From positions 62,001 through 126,000 of the forward strand of contig JANXCF010000002.1 in NCBI GenBank assembly GCA_025059995.1: a stretch of 64,000 bases of DNA, read 5' to 3'. The notes under the pieces are model-generated. The model was not told the origin of the DNA, did no database searches, and saw only the letters and a list, made by a program, of their open reading frames with translations. The translations under genes and the position numbers were made by a program. Source of the DNA: Leptospiraceae bacterium. GTDB lineage: Bacteria; Spirochaetota; Leptospiria; Leptospirales; Leptonemataceae. Shown one piece after another: positions 28,123 to 37,791 of the stretch; within the stretch, counting starts at the first letter, position 1, and each line of letters starts with the position of its first letter.

Positions 28123-28895
28123 TGAATTTTGAAAAATTCAAAAAAATCAATGATGAACGCCCCAACTATGGGGAGATAGAAAATGCTTCTGTGGTTTCTT
28201 TTTATCGAAATCAAGGATGTGGCGATGGATATCGCATTTTTCTAAAAATTGCTGATGTAGATGGTAAAAAGATTATTGAGGATGCCAAATATACAACTAC
28301 GGGTTGTTCTTTCAGTATAGCTGCGCTTTCTATGGGTTTAGAAGTGATAAAAGGCAAAACGATTGAACAAGCAGAACAAATTACACAAAGTGATATCGAA
28401 ACTCTTTTTGAATTTCCTGAAAGAAGAAAAAATTATCCTCAATCCGCTGTAGAAGCCATCAAAAAAGCCATACGTGACTATCGCAATGGCAATACGAAAT
28501 ACGTAATTACCAAATCCGAAGTTTTACGAAAGTTAAAAGAGCAAGGACATCTACGAGGTGAGGATTTATCTCAAGTAGTTTTAGAAAAAGAAAACTTAGC
28601 TAATGTTGATTTTTCTTATGCTAAATTACAAAATACTATTTTGCAATTTGCAAATTTGGAAAATGCAAATTTTGAAGGTGCAAACCTTCGTGGTGCCTAT
28701 TTAAACGGGGCAAATTTAAAGAATGCAAACTTTCGGAATGCGGATCTTCGATTTACGAAGCTTGTTGGAGCCAACTTGGAAGGAGCTGTTTTTGATGGTG
28801 CTATCTATGATATTGGAACTCGAGTTGATCCCAAACAAATTTGGATTTTTCAGGTAATGAGAAAAAAAGGTCCTGAAATTTACAAAGAAGACTAA
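28119..28895 (+). CDS. NifU/SufU-like scaffold domain fused to pentapeptide repeats
   Basis: 258 residues. Residues about 5-122 resemble the NifU-N/SufU/IscU scaffold: CGDG with Cys34 and Asp36, and [12 protein letters not shown] with Cys63. At the third ligand position, where scaffolds read R-x-K-C, this protein has Asn105 (ERRKNYPQS). Residues about 150-230 are pentapeptide repeats of A(N/D)L/F type that should form a right-handed beta-helix ([20 protein letters not shown]). The start overlaps guaB. With one ligand missing it may carry no cluster or a different one. Partner proteins are not nearby. Confidence 0.82.
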   Translation: MMNFEKFKKINDERPNYGEIENASVVSFYRNQGCGDGYRIFLKIADVDGKKIIEDAKYTTTGCSFSIAALSMGLEVIKGKTIEQAEQITQSDIETLFEFPERRKNYPQSAVEAIKKAIRDYRNGNTKYVITKSEVLRKLKEQGHLRGEDLSQVVLEKENLANVDFSYAKLQNTILQFANLENANFEGANLRGAYLNGANLKNANFRNADLRFTKLVGANLEGAVFDGAIYDIGTRVDPKQIWIFQVMRKKGPEIYKED

Positions 28896-28897
28896 AG

Positions 28898-29095
28898 ATG
28901 ATACAAATAGGTGAACAAAAAAAGCTTATCAAACCGACATTTTTATACAAAGGTGTAATTATATTTCAAAATTCATTAGTCATTGTAAAAGACATACGAA
29001 AAAATGATGATGAAATCACATATGTGGTCGAATATATCGACAGAGAAGGGAATCCCATCTTAGTAGAAGGAATAAAGGAAAGCGAATTAGCATGA
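28898..29095 (+). CDS. Small hypothetical protein
   Basis: 65 residues, beta-rich (KGVIIFQNSLVIVKDIRKND, then YVVEYIDREGNP). It lies two bases after the scaffold-fusion gene, and the next gene's ATG overlaps its stop. It is clearly inside the guaB operon. It has no signal peptide, Cys residue or known motif. The pattern suggests a small beta-barrel such as an SH3-like fold, but I do not recognise it. Confidence 0.6.
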   Translation: MIQIGEQKKLIKPTFLYKGVIIFQNSLVIVKDIRKNDDEITYVVEYIDREGNPILVEGIKESELA

Positions 29096-29454
29096 TCAAT
29101 AAAATATTTTCGAACAAAAAGAATGTTTATTTTGTGATTGAAAATGATCTAAAAATGGAAAATGTTCATTTTTTCTATGAGGATTTCATACGAGAAGATG
29201 ATTTTGTAAGAAAAAGTGTTTTTGTGGATTTGTCAAAAACAAGGTTTATTGATAGTTCTGGTGTTGGTGCTTTGATACAAATTTCTGAGTTCTTAAAGCA
29301 AAAGTCTTCAAAACTCCTGATCATAGGTATTAACAAATCCATCAATACTATGTTCCATTTATCAGGCTTAAATCAGGTTTTTACTATTATTGATAAAGAA
29401 AAATTAAAAAGTTATTTATCCGAAGAAGAAATTTCACTTATTTCTGAACGATAA
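29092..29454 (+). CDS. STAS-domain anti-sigma-factor antagonist-like protein
   Basis: 120 residues with a SpoIIAA/STAS fold. The strand-loop FIDSSGVGALI carries the phosphorylatable Ser (Ser55 by alignment with SpoIIAA Ser58). A later LIIGINKSINTMFHLSGL matches the conserved C-terminal half. Such proteins bind anti-sigma kinases or work in partner-switching. No kinase or PP2C gene is adjacent, but a PP2C phosphatase lies at 45.2-46.0 kb. It overlaps the preceding gene by four bases. Confidence 0.85.
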   Translation: MINKIFSNKKNVYFVIENDLKMENVHFFYEDFIREDDFVRKSVFVDLSKTRFIDSSGVGALIQISEFLKQKSSKLLIIGINKSINTMFHLSGLNQVFTIIDKEKLKSYLSEEEISLISER

Positions 29455-29462
29455 TCGTTATT

Positions 29463-30248
29463 ATGAAAGTCAAGCTTGTGGCTATCTTAGTTTTCGTTTT
29501 TTTTGTTTCGTGTGCCAGTGGTTTTTACAAAAAAAAGAAGATCTATACCTCAGATGACTTGGTGATTTATTTTTTAGATCAAAGCGATTACCCAGATGAA
29601 AAAGAAATTCGAGCTCAGCTGCCACCATTGTTGCCAATCCCAGAAAATAGCATAGAAATTCTTTCTTTTGCCTTGTCAGAGTTAAAAATTGAAAAAAAAG
29701 AAATCTTTGGAAAAAACGAATATCCATTGTTTTATCCAGAACAGCTCTACGAAATCTTGGCTGTGTTTAAGGACATTTTGCCAAATGTACCAGAAGGAAA
29801 GCGATTATTGGTTGTTCAAAAATATGATCCCTTCAAAACCCTTTTTAGTAAGGAAAAACGAACCACCTTTATGTTTTGGTACGATGAGTTTGGCTATAAC
29901 TTGGTAGTAGGTGAATCCCATGAGGATCTACTCATGGATAGTTTTTCTACAAAAAAAGATTGGCTGGATTTTTATCCCGTATCTTTCAAAAGAAACAACC
30001 CAAAATTGAAAATCATAAAGACAGATTTTTTTGAATACAAACAAGTAGGAGATTTTACTCACTACACATGGATAACCTTTCAGAAAGATGTAGTTTCTCA
30101 ATTAATCCCTAAACAAAAAGAAACAAGTGCTCTGGATTTTCCTCAAGTCGAAGAGAAACTAAAAAGACTGAAGGAACTCTATGACAAAAAACTCATAACC
30201 AAAGAAGAATACGACTCCAAAAGAAAAGAAATATTAAAAAATTTTTAG
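29463..30248 (+). CDS. Lipoprotein with C-terminal SHOCT-like domain
   Basis: 261 residues. A signal peptide ends in VSC (Cys17), a typical lipobox. The middle part has a WYDEFGYNLVVGE strand pattern and no enzyme motif. The last 33 residues (VEEKLKRLKELYDKKLITKEEYDSKRKE) fit SHOCT, a short oligomerisation helix pair. It is nine bases after the STAS gene, so it ends the guaB transcript. Function unknown. Confidence 0.7.
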   Translation: MKVKLVAILVFVFFVSCASGFYKKKKIYTSDDLVIYFLDQSDYPDEKEIRAQLPPLLPIPENSIEILSFALSELKIEKKEIFGKNEYPLFYPEQLYEILAVFKDILPNVPEGKRLLVVQKYDPFKTLFSKEKRTTFMFWYDEFGYNLVVGESHEDLLMDSFSTKKDWLDFYPVSFKRNNPKLKIIKTDFFEYKQVGDFTHYTWITFQKDVVSQLIPKQKETSALDFPQVEEKLKRLKELYDKKLITKEEYDSKRKEILKNF

Positions 30249-30334
30249 CAAATTCATTAATAATCATTGAGTTCTCAAAAACTAAAAAAACTAAGTTGAC
30301 TTTGTTTGATTAAAGGAATTTTGAACATGTAATT

Positions 30335-32266
30335 ATGAATGGCGTATATCAAAAAATTATAAAAATTTTTGTTCAATTTTTTTTATTCCTTTGTATGTTG
30401 TAATGGTATTTCTTTCAATTGGATTGTTTTTGCTCGTTCATAAACAACAGGAAGAAATTAATCTTTCTCATGTATTAGATGTGAAAAGCATATTAATCAA
30501 AGATATGGAAGAATTTTCTTTACTTATTAGCTTGGAGTGATTGGCGGGAAAGCACTTTGTATTTTCAAAATAAATATCCTGACTATTGATCGTATTTTGT
30601 TGATTTTACGAAAAGGTATGATATACAACTTTTCGTTTCTATCAATCCTGATAATTCTATTAGAGATATTTTATTTTTTGATAATCATGGAAGTTCAATT
30701 CAAGTTCCTGAAAGCATAAAAGTATTTTTTCAAAGTGGAAGTTTGAAGCACATAGAAAAATCAAACATAAAAAAAGAAGGATTTATCAAAATTCAAGACT
30801 ACATATTCATGGTTGTTGCAAGACCCGTTTCTTTGCTTGAAGAAGATTATAAAAACGTTTATGGAACTTTAGTTTTTGGAAGATTGATGGATAACCAAGA
30901 GATAAAAATTTTGAGTGATTATTTTGATTTAGAAATCTCCATTCATTCAATCGAAGAACTACGTGTTATACCAGAAAAAGATATTTTTTTGAGATCAAAT
31001 AGCCTAACATCAGGAGAAGGTATTTTAATATTAAGGTATCTTGACAATCAACTGGTGGCTTTTCTTTCGCTAAAATTTGATCAGAGATTATTGAAACTCT
31101 TTACAAAAGTTATGGTTATCGTTTTTATTTTAGTCGTTATCATGTTTCTTTTAGCCTTTTATTTTATGAGGAAAGCGATACAAAAGCAAATAACGAATCG
31201 AGTCTCTTCGATGGAAAAACAGATCCAACAAATCCAAAATGAACCTCAAAGAATCAATCAATTTCCCATAGATCAAGAAAAGGATGAGATAAATGATTTG
31301 CAAAGGAGCTTCAAAGATTTATTCTTGAAGTTAATTGAGTATGAGGCTTTAAATCGAAATCTCATCGAATCTATTATCAAATTTATTTACGAACATATTA
31401 AAGATTTAAATGGATTTATGGAAAGATTAATTTCTAATACTAACCAAAGAGCAACTTCTTTTCAAGAAGTAGCTTCGATGGTGGAAGAATTCAATAGCTC
31501 AATCCAGTGGGTATTTAATTTGCTGAATGACCTTAATAAAAGAATCAGCGAGGTTAATGAATTGAAAGAACGTTTGAATCACGTATTACAAAACATCAAA
31601 AATTCTATTGACTAAGTGAAGTTGCAGATATCAAAAACAGAATCTGAATCCAAAGAAGCACAAGACTCTATTAATACAATGAGTGAGAATCTCCAAGAAA
31701 TTCATGATTCTTTTAAAAATATAGGTCAATCCACGGAAATGATAAAAGACATCGCAGATCGCACCAATCTTTTGTCTTTGAATGCTTCAATTGAAGCGGC
31801 AAGAGCAGGAGAATACGGAAAAGGTTTTGCTGTGGTGGCTCAAGAAATCAATAAACTCGCAGAAAGTAGCCAAGAAAATGCAAAAACCATCAATAAAGTC
31901 ATTCAAACCAACAATCAAAAAATTGACAAGATAATACAAAGAATGAACAAGGCAAAAGAACTTTTCCATCATCAAATCATGCAACTGACAAATATGATTT
32001 ATTTTTTCAAAGGACTTCATCAAGAATTTGAATCTCTCATTGCATTCAATAATAACTTAACAAATGTGATTGAAAAAAGCTATGATAGGATCAATGAAAT
32101 ATCCAAACTTTTCCATGAACAAAAAAAGAATTTTGAATTTATAAATAGCGCCATCACGGAAAACGGAAAAGGAATCACAAATATCAATGCTGAGATAAGC
32201 CATTTAAGAGAATCTATCTCGAAGATAGAACATATAATAGAGAAAAGTCATGTTTCTTTTTATTAA
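30335..32266 (+). pseudogene. Broken chemoreceptor (CHASE4-like sensor, MCP signalling domain)
   Basis: From ATG 30335 the protein reads MNGVYQKIIKIFVQFFL and then shifts frame near 30400 into VVMVFLSIGLFLLVHKQQ, the first membrane helix. A second shift near 30535 gives LAWSDWRES, the CHASE4 signature, and a TGA near 30585 precedes SYFVDF. The frame is then open through a second helix near 31100-31170 until TAA 31613. Translation past that stop continues in the same frame into the MCP tip [20 protein letters not shown]. It once sensed an external signal; now it is inactive, unless stops are read through. Confidence 0.85.
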
Positions 32267-32275
32267 AGTGACCAA

Positions 32276-32983
32276 GTGATTTATTTAGAAAAATTTAGTA
32301 TCCTTCGAAACAAAATCCATTTAAACATCCCATTAGTTAAGATTTGTGGGAATAAGTATTTAGACGAGGCTTATAAAGTAGCAAAATTCCACCCGGATTT
32401 CATGGGGTGGATTTTTGCGAAGCAAAGTCCTCGGAAGGTAAATACAGATGAAGCAAAATCAATCATTAAACAAATCAAAAGAGATTTTCCTGAGATTTTT
32501 CATGTTGCTGTTTTTGCGGATAATTCACTTTTCGAAATCATAACCATCACAAAAGAAATTAATCAAAACGAAGATTTGATTGATTTTCTTCAAGTGGTAG
32601 AGGGGGCGGACTTCATTGATGAACTAAGCAAACAGCTCATAGAAAAACAGCTAATGATTCCAATCATTCCTGTGATACGACCCACTTCTGTTTTGACTGA
32701 TCAGAGTTTTTTTTCTTCACCCATGACGTTTTTATGGATTGTGGATCGATATGATCCTAAATTGAAAGGTGGAACAGGAAAAGTAATCCCAAAGGAGCTA
32801 TTTAGCGAACAAGTTTCAAAACCATTTTTGATTGCAGGAGGTATTCAACATACAAATGCAAAAGAAATGTTAAAAGTATCTGGTGCAAAAGGGATTGACG
32901 TCAGTTCAGGGATTGAAGATGCACCTGGGGTTAAAAACGAAAAGAAGTTAGAACTACTTTTCCAAGAAATCAAGAATCTTTAA
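32276..32983 (+). CDS. trpF: Phosphoribosylanthranilate isomerase
   Basis: 235 residues with the TrpF pattern: VKICGN near the N-terminus with the catalytic Cys, FMGWIFAKQSPRKV, HVAVFADNS, LDFLQVVEG-like segments, and PFLIAGGIQHTNA and GIDVSSGIED at the C-terminal phosphate site. It catalyses the Amadori rearrangement in tryptophan synthesis. It starts with GTG 32276 and stands apart from other trp genes. The N-terminus runs about 20 residues before the first strand. It is convergent with phoU, one base apart. Confidence 0.9.
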   Translation: MIYLEKFSILRNKIHLNIPLVKICGNKYLDEAYKVAKFHPDFMGWIFAKQSPRKVNTDEAKSIIKQIKRDFPEIFHVAVFADNSLFEIITITKEINQNEDLIDFLQVVEGADFIDELSKQLIEKQLMIPIIPVIRPTSVLTDQSFFSSPMTFLWIVDRYDPKLKGGTGKVIPKELFSEQVSKPFLIAGGIQHTNAKEMLKVSGAKGIDVSSGIEDAPGVKNEKKLELLFQEIKNL

Positions 32984-32984
32984 T

Positions 32985-33587
32985 TTATACTTGATGACGA
33001 ATGTCTTTGGCTTCTAAGTAATAAATGACATTTTCAGCTATGTTAGCGCTTAGATCCCCAATTCGTTCCATAGCTCTGATAATGAGTCCACTGGGAAGAA
33101 TAGGGTCTTTACTGAGGATTTTTTCTTCCAACTCATCAACATTTAACTCTAATTGTAAACAATCATTAGCAAATTTTAAATCTTCGTAAGTTAGGGCTTG
33201 GATTGCCTTTTGTAGCGCTTCTGTGGTATAATTCACTAAAGACTGAAAATCAGAGTTTCTGTCAATTTCTAAATCGGATTTAAAGCTCCATTTTCCAATC
33301 GTTTTCGATTCATCTCCTATCCTTTCTAAATCTCGAGTAGATTTCATTACACTAATGATATAGCGAAAATCAACGGCATAAGGGTCTTTTAGGGCTAATA
33401 GATTAAGACAAGCATTATCAACATCAACTTCCATTTTGTTCAGATCTTTGTCCATTTCTAAGAGTTCGTTTAGAAGTTTTCGATCTTTTTTTCGTAGAAC
33501 CTCGAGTGAAGTGAAATACATCGTCTCTGTTTTTCTGCACATGAGATGTATCATTTCTTTGAGTTTTTCGATCTCTTTTCTTATCAT
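32985..33587 (-). CDS. phoU: Phosphate-uptake regulator PhoU
   Basis: 200 residues with two tandem three-helix repeats and the PhoU metal-binding motifs: EVDVDNACLNLLAL in the first half, IMKSTRDLERIGDESKTIG, and IRAMERIGDLSANIAENV in the second. It holds PstSCAB and the phosphate sensor kinase in check when phosphate is plentiful. The pst operon is about 26 kb downstream, so phoU is unlinked here. ATG 33587 is chosen; GTG 33602 would add five residues. Confidence 0.92.
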   Translation of the reverse strand: MIRKEIEKLKEMIHLMCRKTETMYFTSLEVLRKKDRKLLNELLEMDKDLNKMEVDVDNACLNLLALKDPYAVDFRYIISVMKSTRDLERIGDESKTIGKWSFKSDLEIDRNSDFQSLVNYTTEALQKAIQALTYEDLKFANDCLQLELNVDELEEKILSKDPILPSGLIIRAMERIGDLSANIAENVIYYLEAKDIRHQV

Positions 33588-33860
33588 AAGGTCAAAATAC
33601 ACATTAACTTTTTGTTTACCATTATTTTTTTAAAAATGAGAAATCTTTGGAAATAAGCAGAAAAGTATTTTACCTCACAATTTCAGTTAAAAAGATTATT
33701 TGATATCAAGTATAGAAAAAAGAATATTTTTTGTGGTAGAAATATATGTTTTATACTTTTTAATTTTAAATAAAAAAATTCGATTAAAAAAAATTGCAAA
33801 AAATTGAAGAAGATATTGTTTATATGATAGCTAAAAGTATCCATTGAATCGGAGGTGTTA

Positions 33861-34889
33861 ATGAAAACTTTTTATCTGAAGTTTCTTGTAGCATTGATTG
33901 CTGCAAGTGTATTTCAATTTGGTTGTTCCCAATTCAATTTAGATATTTTCAAAAAAAACGATGAAGATAAGAAAAGAGCTCAACAAATCACAATTTTAAG
34001 CATTCTTCTACTAAGTCAGCAGGCGGCTCAAGAAGTTTTGAAGCAGAATTATAGGGCAACCATAGCACCTTCTCAAGCGGCGAATGAAGCTGTAAGGGAA
34101 GCCGCTTTAGCGCAAGGAGGGATTACCTATAGGGATCTACAAAAGCCTGAGAAACTCTTGGCTTATGCAAAAGAATCCATCAAGCAAAAATACCCTTTCT
34201 TGAAAATGACAAATTTGGATGCTACCTTGGGAAGTTGTACTTTTAATTTATCGAACTTTTCTTATACATGTGATGCTACAATCTCAGGAACGAGAAATTG
34301 TGTTTTTGGTGGAACGATAAGGTTTAATAATGTGAGAGTAAGAATGAACGGTAGATTTGTATCGTTAGGTGGAGGGGTTCCACAATCATCAAGCTCAGGT
34401 AGTTCTGGTTCAGGAAGTGGTTTAACAGCAAATTTTTCATCAAAAATAGAAGGAAATGTTTCTTTCACTGAATGTAAAACTTACATCATTGATTGGTTTA
34501 GCCAAGATGCGAGTAATCAAGTAACTTTACAAGGAGAAGCTAACTTAGACTCTAAATGGGATCAAACGGGAACATTATCTTCAGAAACAACAGGTTCAGG
34601 AACTACAGGAACAACTATATTAACCTACAACGGAACCAATGTGGAAAGATACACAGTAGAAGTTCGGAATTTTTCTATCGATGGGAATCCTATTCCTAAT
34701 CAAACCAATACTTCAGAAACTAACCTAAGGACTGAAAGTAGAACCGAAGTTTCTTCTACAAGGTGGAAATTTTCTAATACAATTAATGGATTTATAAAAC
34801 TAAATGATATTGTGATCAAAGAATTCAACAATCAAAAAATAGAAGAGGAGGTTAATTTTTCTTCTTTTCCATTTCCATTTGGTTTTTAG
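33861..34889 (+). CDS. Secreted lipoprotein of unknown function
   Basis: 342 residues, ribosome site GGAGGTGTTA before ATG 33861. A signal peptide with lipobox FQFGC (Cys22) is followed by a Lys/Asp-rich linker, then a helical part (about 50-110). The C-terminal domain is beta-rich, with paired Cys residues and a Ser/Gly-rich loop (SSSGSSGSGSG). A short repeated strand pattern suggests a surface-exposed domain. A perfect hairpin terminator follows. No family recognised; such genes are frequent in Leptospira-like genomes. Confidence 0.7.
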   Translation: MKTFYLKFLVALIAASVFQFGCSQFNLDIFKKNDEDKKRAQQITILSILLLSQQAAQEVLKQNYRATIAPSQAANEAVREAALAQGGITYRDLQKPEKLLAYAKESIKQKYPFLKMTNLDATLGSCTFNLSNFSYTCDATISGTRNCVFGGTIRFNNVRVRMNGRFVSLGGGVPQSSSSGSSGSGSGLTANFSSKIEGNVSFTECKTYIIDWFSQDASNQVTLQGEANLDSKWDQTGTLSSETTGSGTTGTTILTYNGTNVERYTVEVRNFSIDGNPIPNQTNTSETNLRTESRTEVSSTRWKFSNTINGFIKLNDIVIKEFNNQKIEEEVNFSSFPFPFGF

Positions 34890-34913
34890 TCGTGGTGGTC
34901 GATTGCAAATTTC

Positions 34914-34941
34914 AAAAAAGTGGGGGTTACTCCCCACTTTT
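34914..34941 (+). terminator. Intrinsic terminator after the lipoprotein gene
   Basis: AAGTGGGG and CCCCACTT pair around GTTACT, and TTTTGT follows on the right side. It directly precedes the protease ATG at 34944, so the protease message must come from read-through, or be nearly leaderless. Confidence 0.8.
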
Positions 34942-34943
34942 GT

Positions 34944-35588
34944 ATGGATAAAAAATTTTTCGTTTTATTATTTCTTATATTCTCGTTTTGCCATGATGGA
35001 AAAAGTCAGATAATCGATTATGAAGACTTCAAAAAATACGTAGTTTCAATTCATTATACGAATGCAGGAAAACCCAATGGGACGGGCTTTTTATTATCCG
35101 ATGGTAAGACCATATTAACTTGTGAGCATGTCATCAAAAACTGGGAGAACTCGCTTTTTGTTTCTTACTTTAATGAAGACTCGAAATTTTATCCTGCGAA
35201 AGTTCTTGGAAAGGACGAAAAAAAAGACTTAGCTTTGCTACAAGTGGTTCATAGTTTGAAAACCCAGCGAATTCCATTCAAAGAAAAACTGAAAGTGGGT
35301 GAGGAGGTGTTTGCTTTTGGCTCGATGTATGGATTTTCTTACACACTCTTAAAAGGGTATGTGTCCCATCCTTTACGAGAAGAAGTAGATTATACGAGAT
35401 TACCTCATATTCACGTTTTTGGTTTGGCATATAGTGGGATGTCAGGTGCTCCTGTGTTTTCACAGGATGGTTATTTTATTGGTTTGATTCGGGGTGTTTT
35501 TGGTTTTGGCATTGACAATGGGAATTCTATGGTAATTCCTATTAGCACGATTCGGGATTTTTTAAGAGAACATAAAATTGAATATTAA
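34944..35588 (+). CDS. Trypsin-like serine protease, probable lipoprotein
   Basis: 214 residues. The N-terminus is hydrophobic, with a lipobox-like FSFC (Cys16). The catalytic triad of the S1C/trypsin-like fold is visible: His62 in TCEHV, Asp95 in KDLALL, and Ser167 in SGMSGAPVF. There is no PDZ domain, so it is shorter than HtrA/DegP. It is probably a periplasmic or surface protease for damaged proteins. GTG 34920 lies inside the terminator hairpin, so ATG 34944 is preferred. Confidence 0.85.
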   Translation: MDKKFFVLLFLIFSFCHDGKSQIIDYEDFKKYVVSIHYTNAGKPNGTGFLLSDGKTILTCEHVIKNWENSLFVSYFNEDSKFYPAKVLGKDEKKDLALLQVVHSLKTQRIPFKEKLKVGEEVFAFGSMYGFSYTLLKGYVSHPLREEVDYTRLPHIHVFGLAYSGMSGAPVFSQDGYFIGLIRGVFGFGIDNGNSMVIPISTIRDFLREHKIEY

Positions 35589-35699
35589 GAGTCAATTTTT
35601 TTGGCTTCATTGAGAAAATTAAAAAATTTGTTAATTTTTACATATTCATAATTGTATGACAATCACTAAGCTTTAGAAGAAAAAATCATCAAGATTGTA

Positions 35700-36013
35700 A
35701 GAAAGCAGGTTCCTTTGATTATTGCGAAAAGCCCTCAAATCCGAAACTTCATAAACAAATCAGCGAAAACGTCATCGTCAAAAAAGCAGAAGAATTGAAG
35801 TTCGAACTTTAAGCTCACAAACAACTTCGAGAAGAACAGAACCAACGATGGGAGGAGACGGAAAGAAATGGGAAGAAAGTGGAGTTCTTTGAGAGGGTGA
35901 ATGATGTGAGGGTAAAAAGGCGGGTTATCATTTCCCCGATGATTGAGCCAAAAGCTGAAGAAGTGATACAAACCTATAGCATCGAAGCTTATACGTATCC
36001 TAAAAAGATTTAA
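35700..36013 (+). pseudogene. Relic of a DUF3782-like (PD-(D/E)XK nuclease-related) protein
   Basis: Two frames together read LHKQISENVIVKKAEELKFEL, then AHKQLREEQNQRWEET, then VKRRVIISPMIEPKAEEV and QTYSIEAYTY before the stop at 36013. The Trp-Glu-rich coiled coil and the I-I-S-P-x-x-x-x-K-A-x-E-x-x ending fit DUF3782 proteins, whose nuclease-like middle is missing, as if deleted. One stop codon interrupts it. Family assignment is tentative. Confidence 0.4.
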
Positions 36014-36068
36014 TCTAGGACGTTTTTTTCTTCTTATCAAAAAAATTACTTCTTAAGAGCTACGATAA

Positions 36069-37619
36069 CTACTTTATCCTCATTACAAAGAAGTCATACC
36101 CACTTGAAGAAGTAAGAACATAACCAGCAACTAAAATATTTCCGTTTGGTAGTATAGCTACGGAGTTGATAACTTCTTCTTCATAATCTTGAAGTTCAGG
36201 GATTAAATCAATCACTAATTTACCGTTGTTTCCAAAAGTATTGTCTAAACTTCCATCCGGATTCAATCGAATTATGAAGATTTTCTCATTGAATCTGTTG
36301 TTAAAGATTTTCTCTGTATATCCAACTACGATGATTTTTCCGTTGGGTTGTAAGGCGACTTTCATGGCAAAATCTTTATCGTAATCACCATAAATATTCG
36401 AGTTGGTTTCATCCATATCTATGATCACCTCTCCACCGTTTCCAAAACTTGTATCCAATGAACCATCAGAATTTAACCTTATGATACCTACATCTCTACC
36501 TGGACCTACACCTTCTGTTGTATTACCAACTACAATAATTTGATTGTTGGGTTGAATTGCTATATCGTAAGCATCATCAACGAAATTGATATCCACATAC
36601 GAAATACCATCACTATCAAATTCTGTATCAGGAATGCCCGATGCATTATACCTCAAAACAAAAAACTCATAATTTGGCAAGCTATTCACTTCACTATCAC
36701 CAACCACTAAGATTTTATCTCCGGGTTGTTGTATTTTGACACTTCTAATATAATCACTACTTCCGAAATCTTCAATAAGATATCCATTTCCATTAAAACT
36801 TGTGTCTAAATTCCCATTAGGCAGAAATCGAAATAAAGCAAAATCATACCCTCTACCTATATAAGAGGCTTTTCCACCTAAAATTATTCTTCCTGCTGAG
36901 TCAATAGCCATTGAAAAAGCTTCATCATACATTGAATAGTTTGACCTAGCTATGCCATTGGTTCCAAACTGTGTATCAATGTTTCCATCTGGATGATACC
37001 TTACTACCGCAGAATCTTGATCTGAAAGTCCTGCTACAAGAATTTTTCCATCAGGTTGTAATACCATTGCTCGTCCTTCTTCAGTACTTCCTGCTCCACT
37101 TACATCTGTTGTTACTTTTCCGTTTAGGCTCGGACCGAAGGAAGTATCGAGGGATCCATCAGGATTCAAACGAACCAAAGCAAAGTCAGAGGAAATAAAC
37201 ACTATAGCGGTACCAGCTAAAAGAATTTTTCCATTTGGTTGTATAGCAATAGCATAGGCCTTATCGTTATTATTGTCAAAATCAATAATCACTTTTCCTA
37301 GCGTTCCAAATGAGGTATCAATCTCGCCTCTCGGTTCAGTATATGTGTTATTATTGTTGTCGTTATTGTTTGAGTTATTGTTATTACTGGAGTTATTAAA
37401 GTTATCTGTGTTAGAGTTGGGATTAGTATTTTCATTTTCAGGATTTGGATTTATATTGTCTTCCGTTTGCTCATTTTGCTCATTTAATAGATTTTGTCTA
37501 AGCAAAGTTCTGAATAATCCAGTTGGAGTAGTAGGATCTGAAGGTAATTCTTTAAATTGTATACAACTGAATACATATAAAATTAAGCCACCTACCAAGA
37601 CTAACTTTTTTAAACTCAT
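36069..37619 (-). CDS. Delta-60 repeat (DUF5122-type) lipoprotein
   Basis: 516 residues. AAAGGAG five bases before ATG 37619 supports this start over a frame from 37658. A signal peptide has a lipobox (VFSC, Cys19). An Asn-rich low-complexity linker follows, about 65-100. Then come seven delta-60 repeats of the form P-D-G-S-L-D-T-S-F-G, each about 50-60 residues, folding as a beta-propeller. Such proteins are secreted or surface-bound with unknown ligand. AT-biased AAT/AAC runs encode the linker and may vary in length between strains. Confidence 0.85.
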   Translation of the reverse strand: MSLKKLVLVGGLILYVFSCIQFKELPSDPTTPTGLFRTLLRQNLLNEQNEQTEDNINPNPENENTNPNSNTDNFNNSSNNNNSNNNDNNNNTYTEPRGEIDTSFGTLGKVIIDFDNNNDKAYAIAIQPNGKILLAGTAIVFISSDFALVRLNPDGSLDTSFGPSLNGKVTTDVSGAGSTEEGRAMVLQPDGKILVAGLSDQDSAVVRYHPDGNIDTQFGTNGIARSNYSMYDEAFSMAIDSAGRIILGGKASYIGRGYDFALFRFLPNGNLDTSFNGNGYLIEDFGSSDYIRSVKIQQPGDKILVVGDSEVNSLPNYEFFVLRYNASGIPDTEFDSDGISYVDINFVDDAYDIAIQPNNQIIVVGNTTEGVGPGRDVGIIRLNSDGSLDTSFGNGGEVIIDMDETNSNIYGDYDKDFAMKVALQPNGKIIVVGYTEKIFNNRFNEKIFIIRLNPDGSLDNTFGNNGKLVIDLIPELQDYEEEVINSVAILPNGNILVAGYVLTSSSGYDFFVMRIK

Positions 37620-37791
37620 AGATACTCCTTTCGGAATTGCTTGTATAGTTTTAGACAAAAAAAGCTTTTGACTTTTGCTTAAGAAAACAAGTTTTCACAG
37701 TTGGATACACAAAAAGTTGGAATTAAGTACTCTTAAGAATAAAATTTAGGGTGTGCAGAAATTTTTACTTATTTTAAGTCTTTCAGTTATG

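Noticed and set aside
33720-33860. Promoter before the lipoprotein gene at 33861 (TTGCAA near 33794)
   Set aside because: No -10 box at a normal distance; the nearest candidates give 14- or 23-base spacing.
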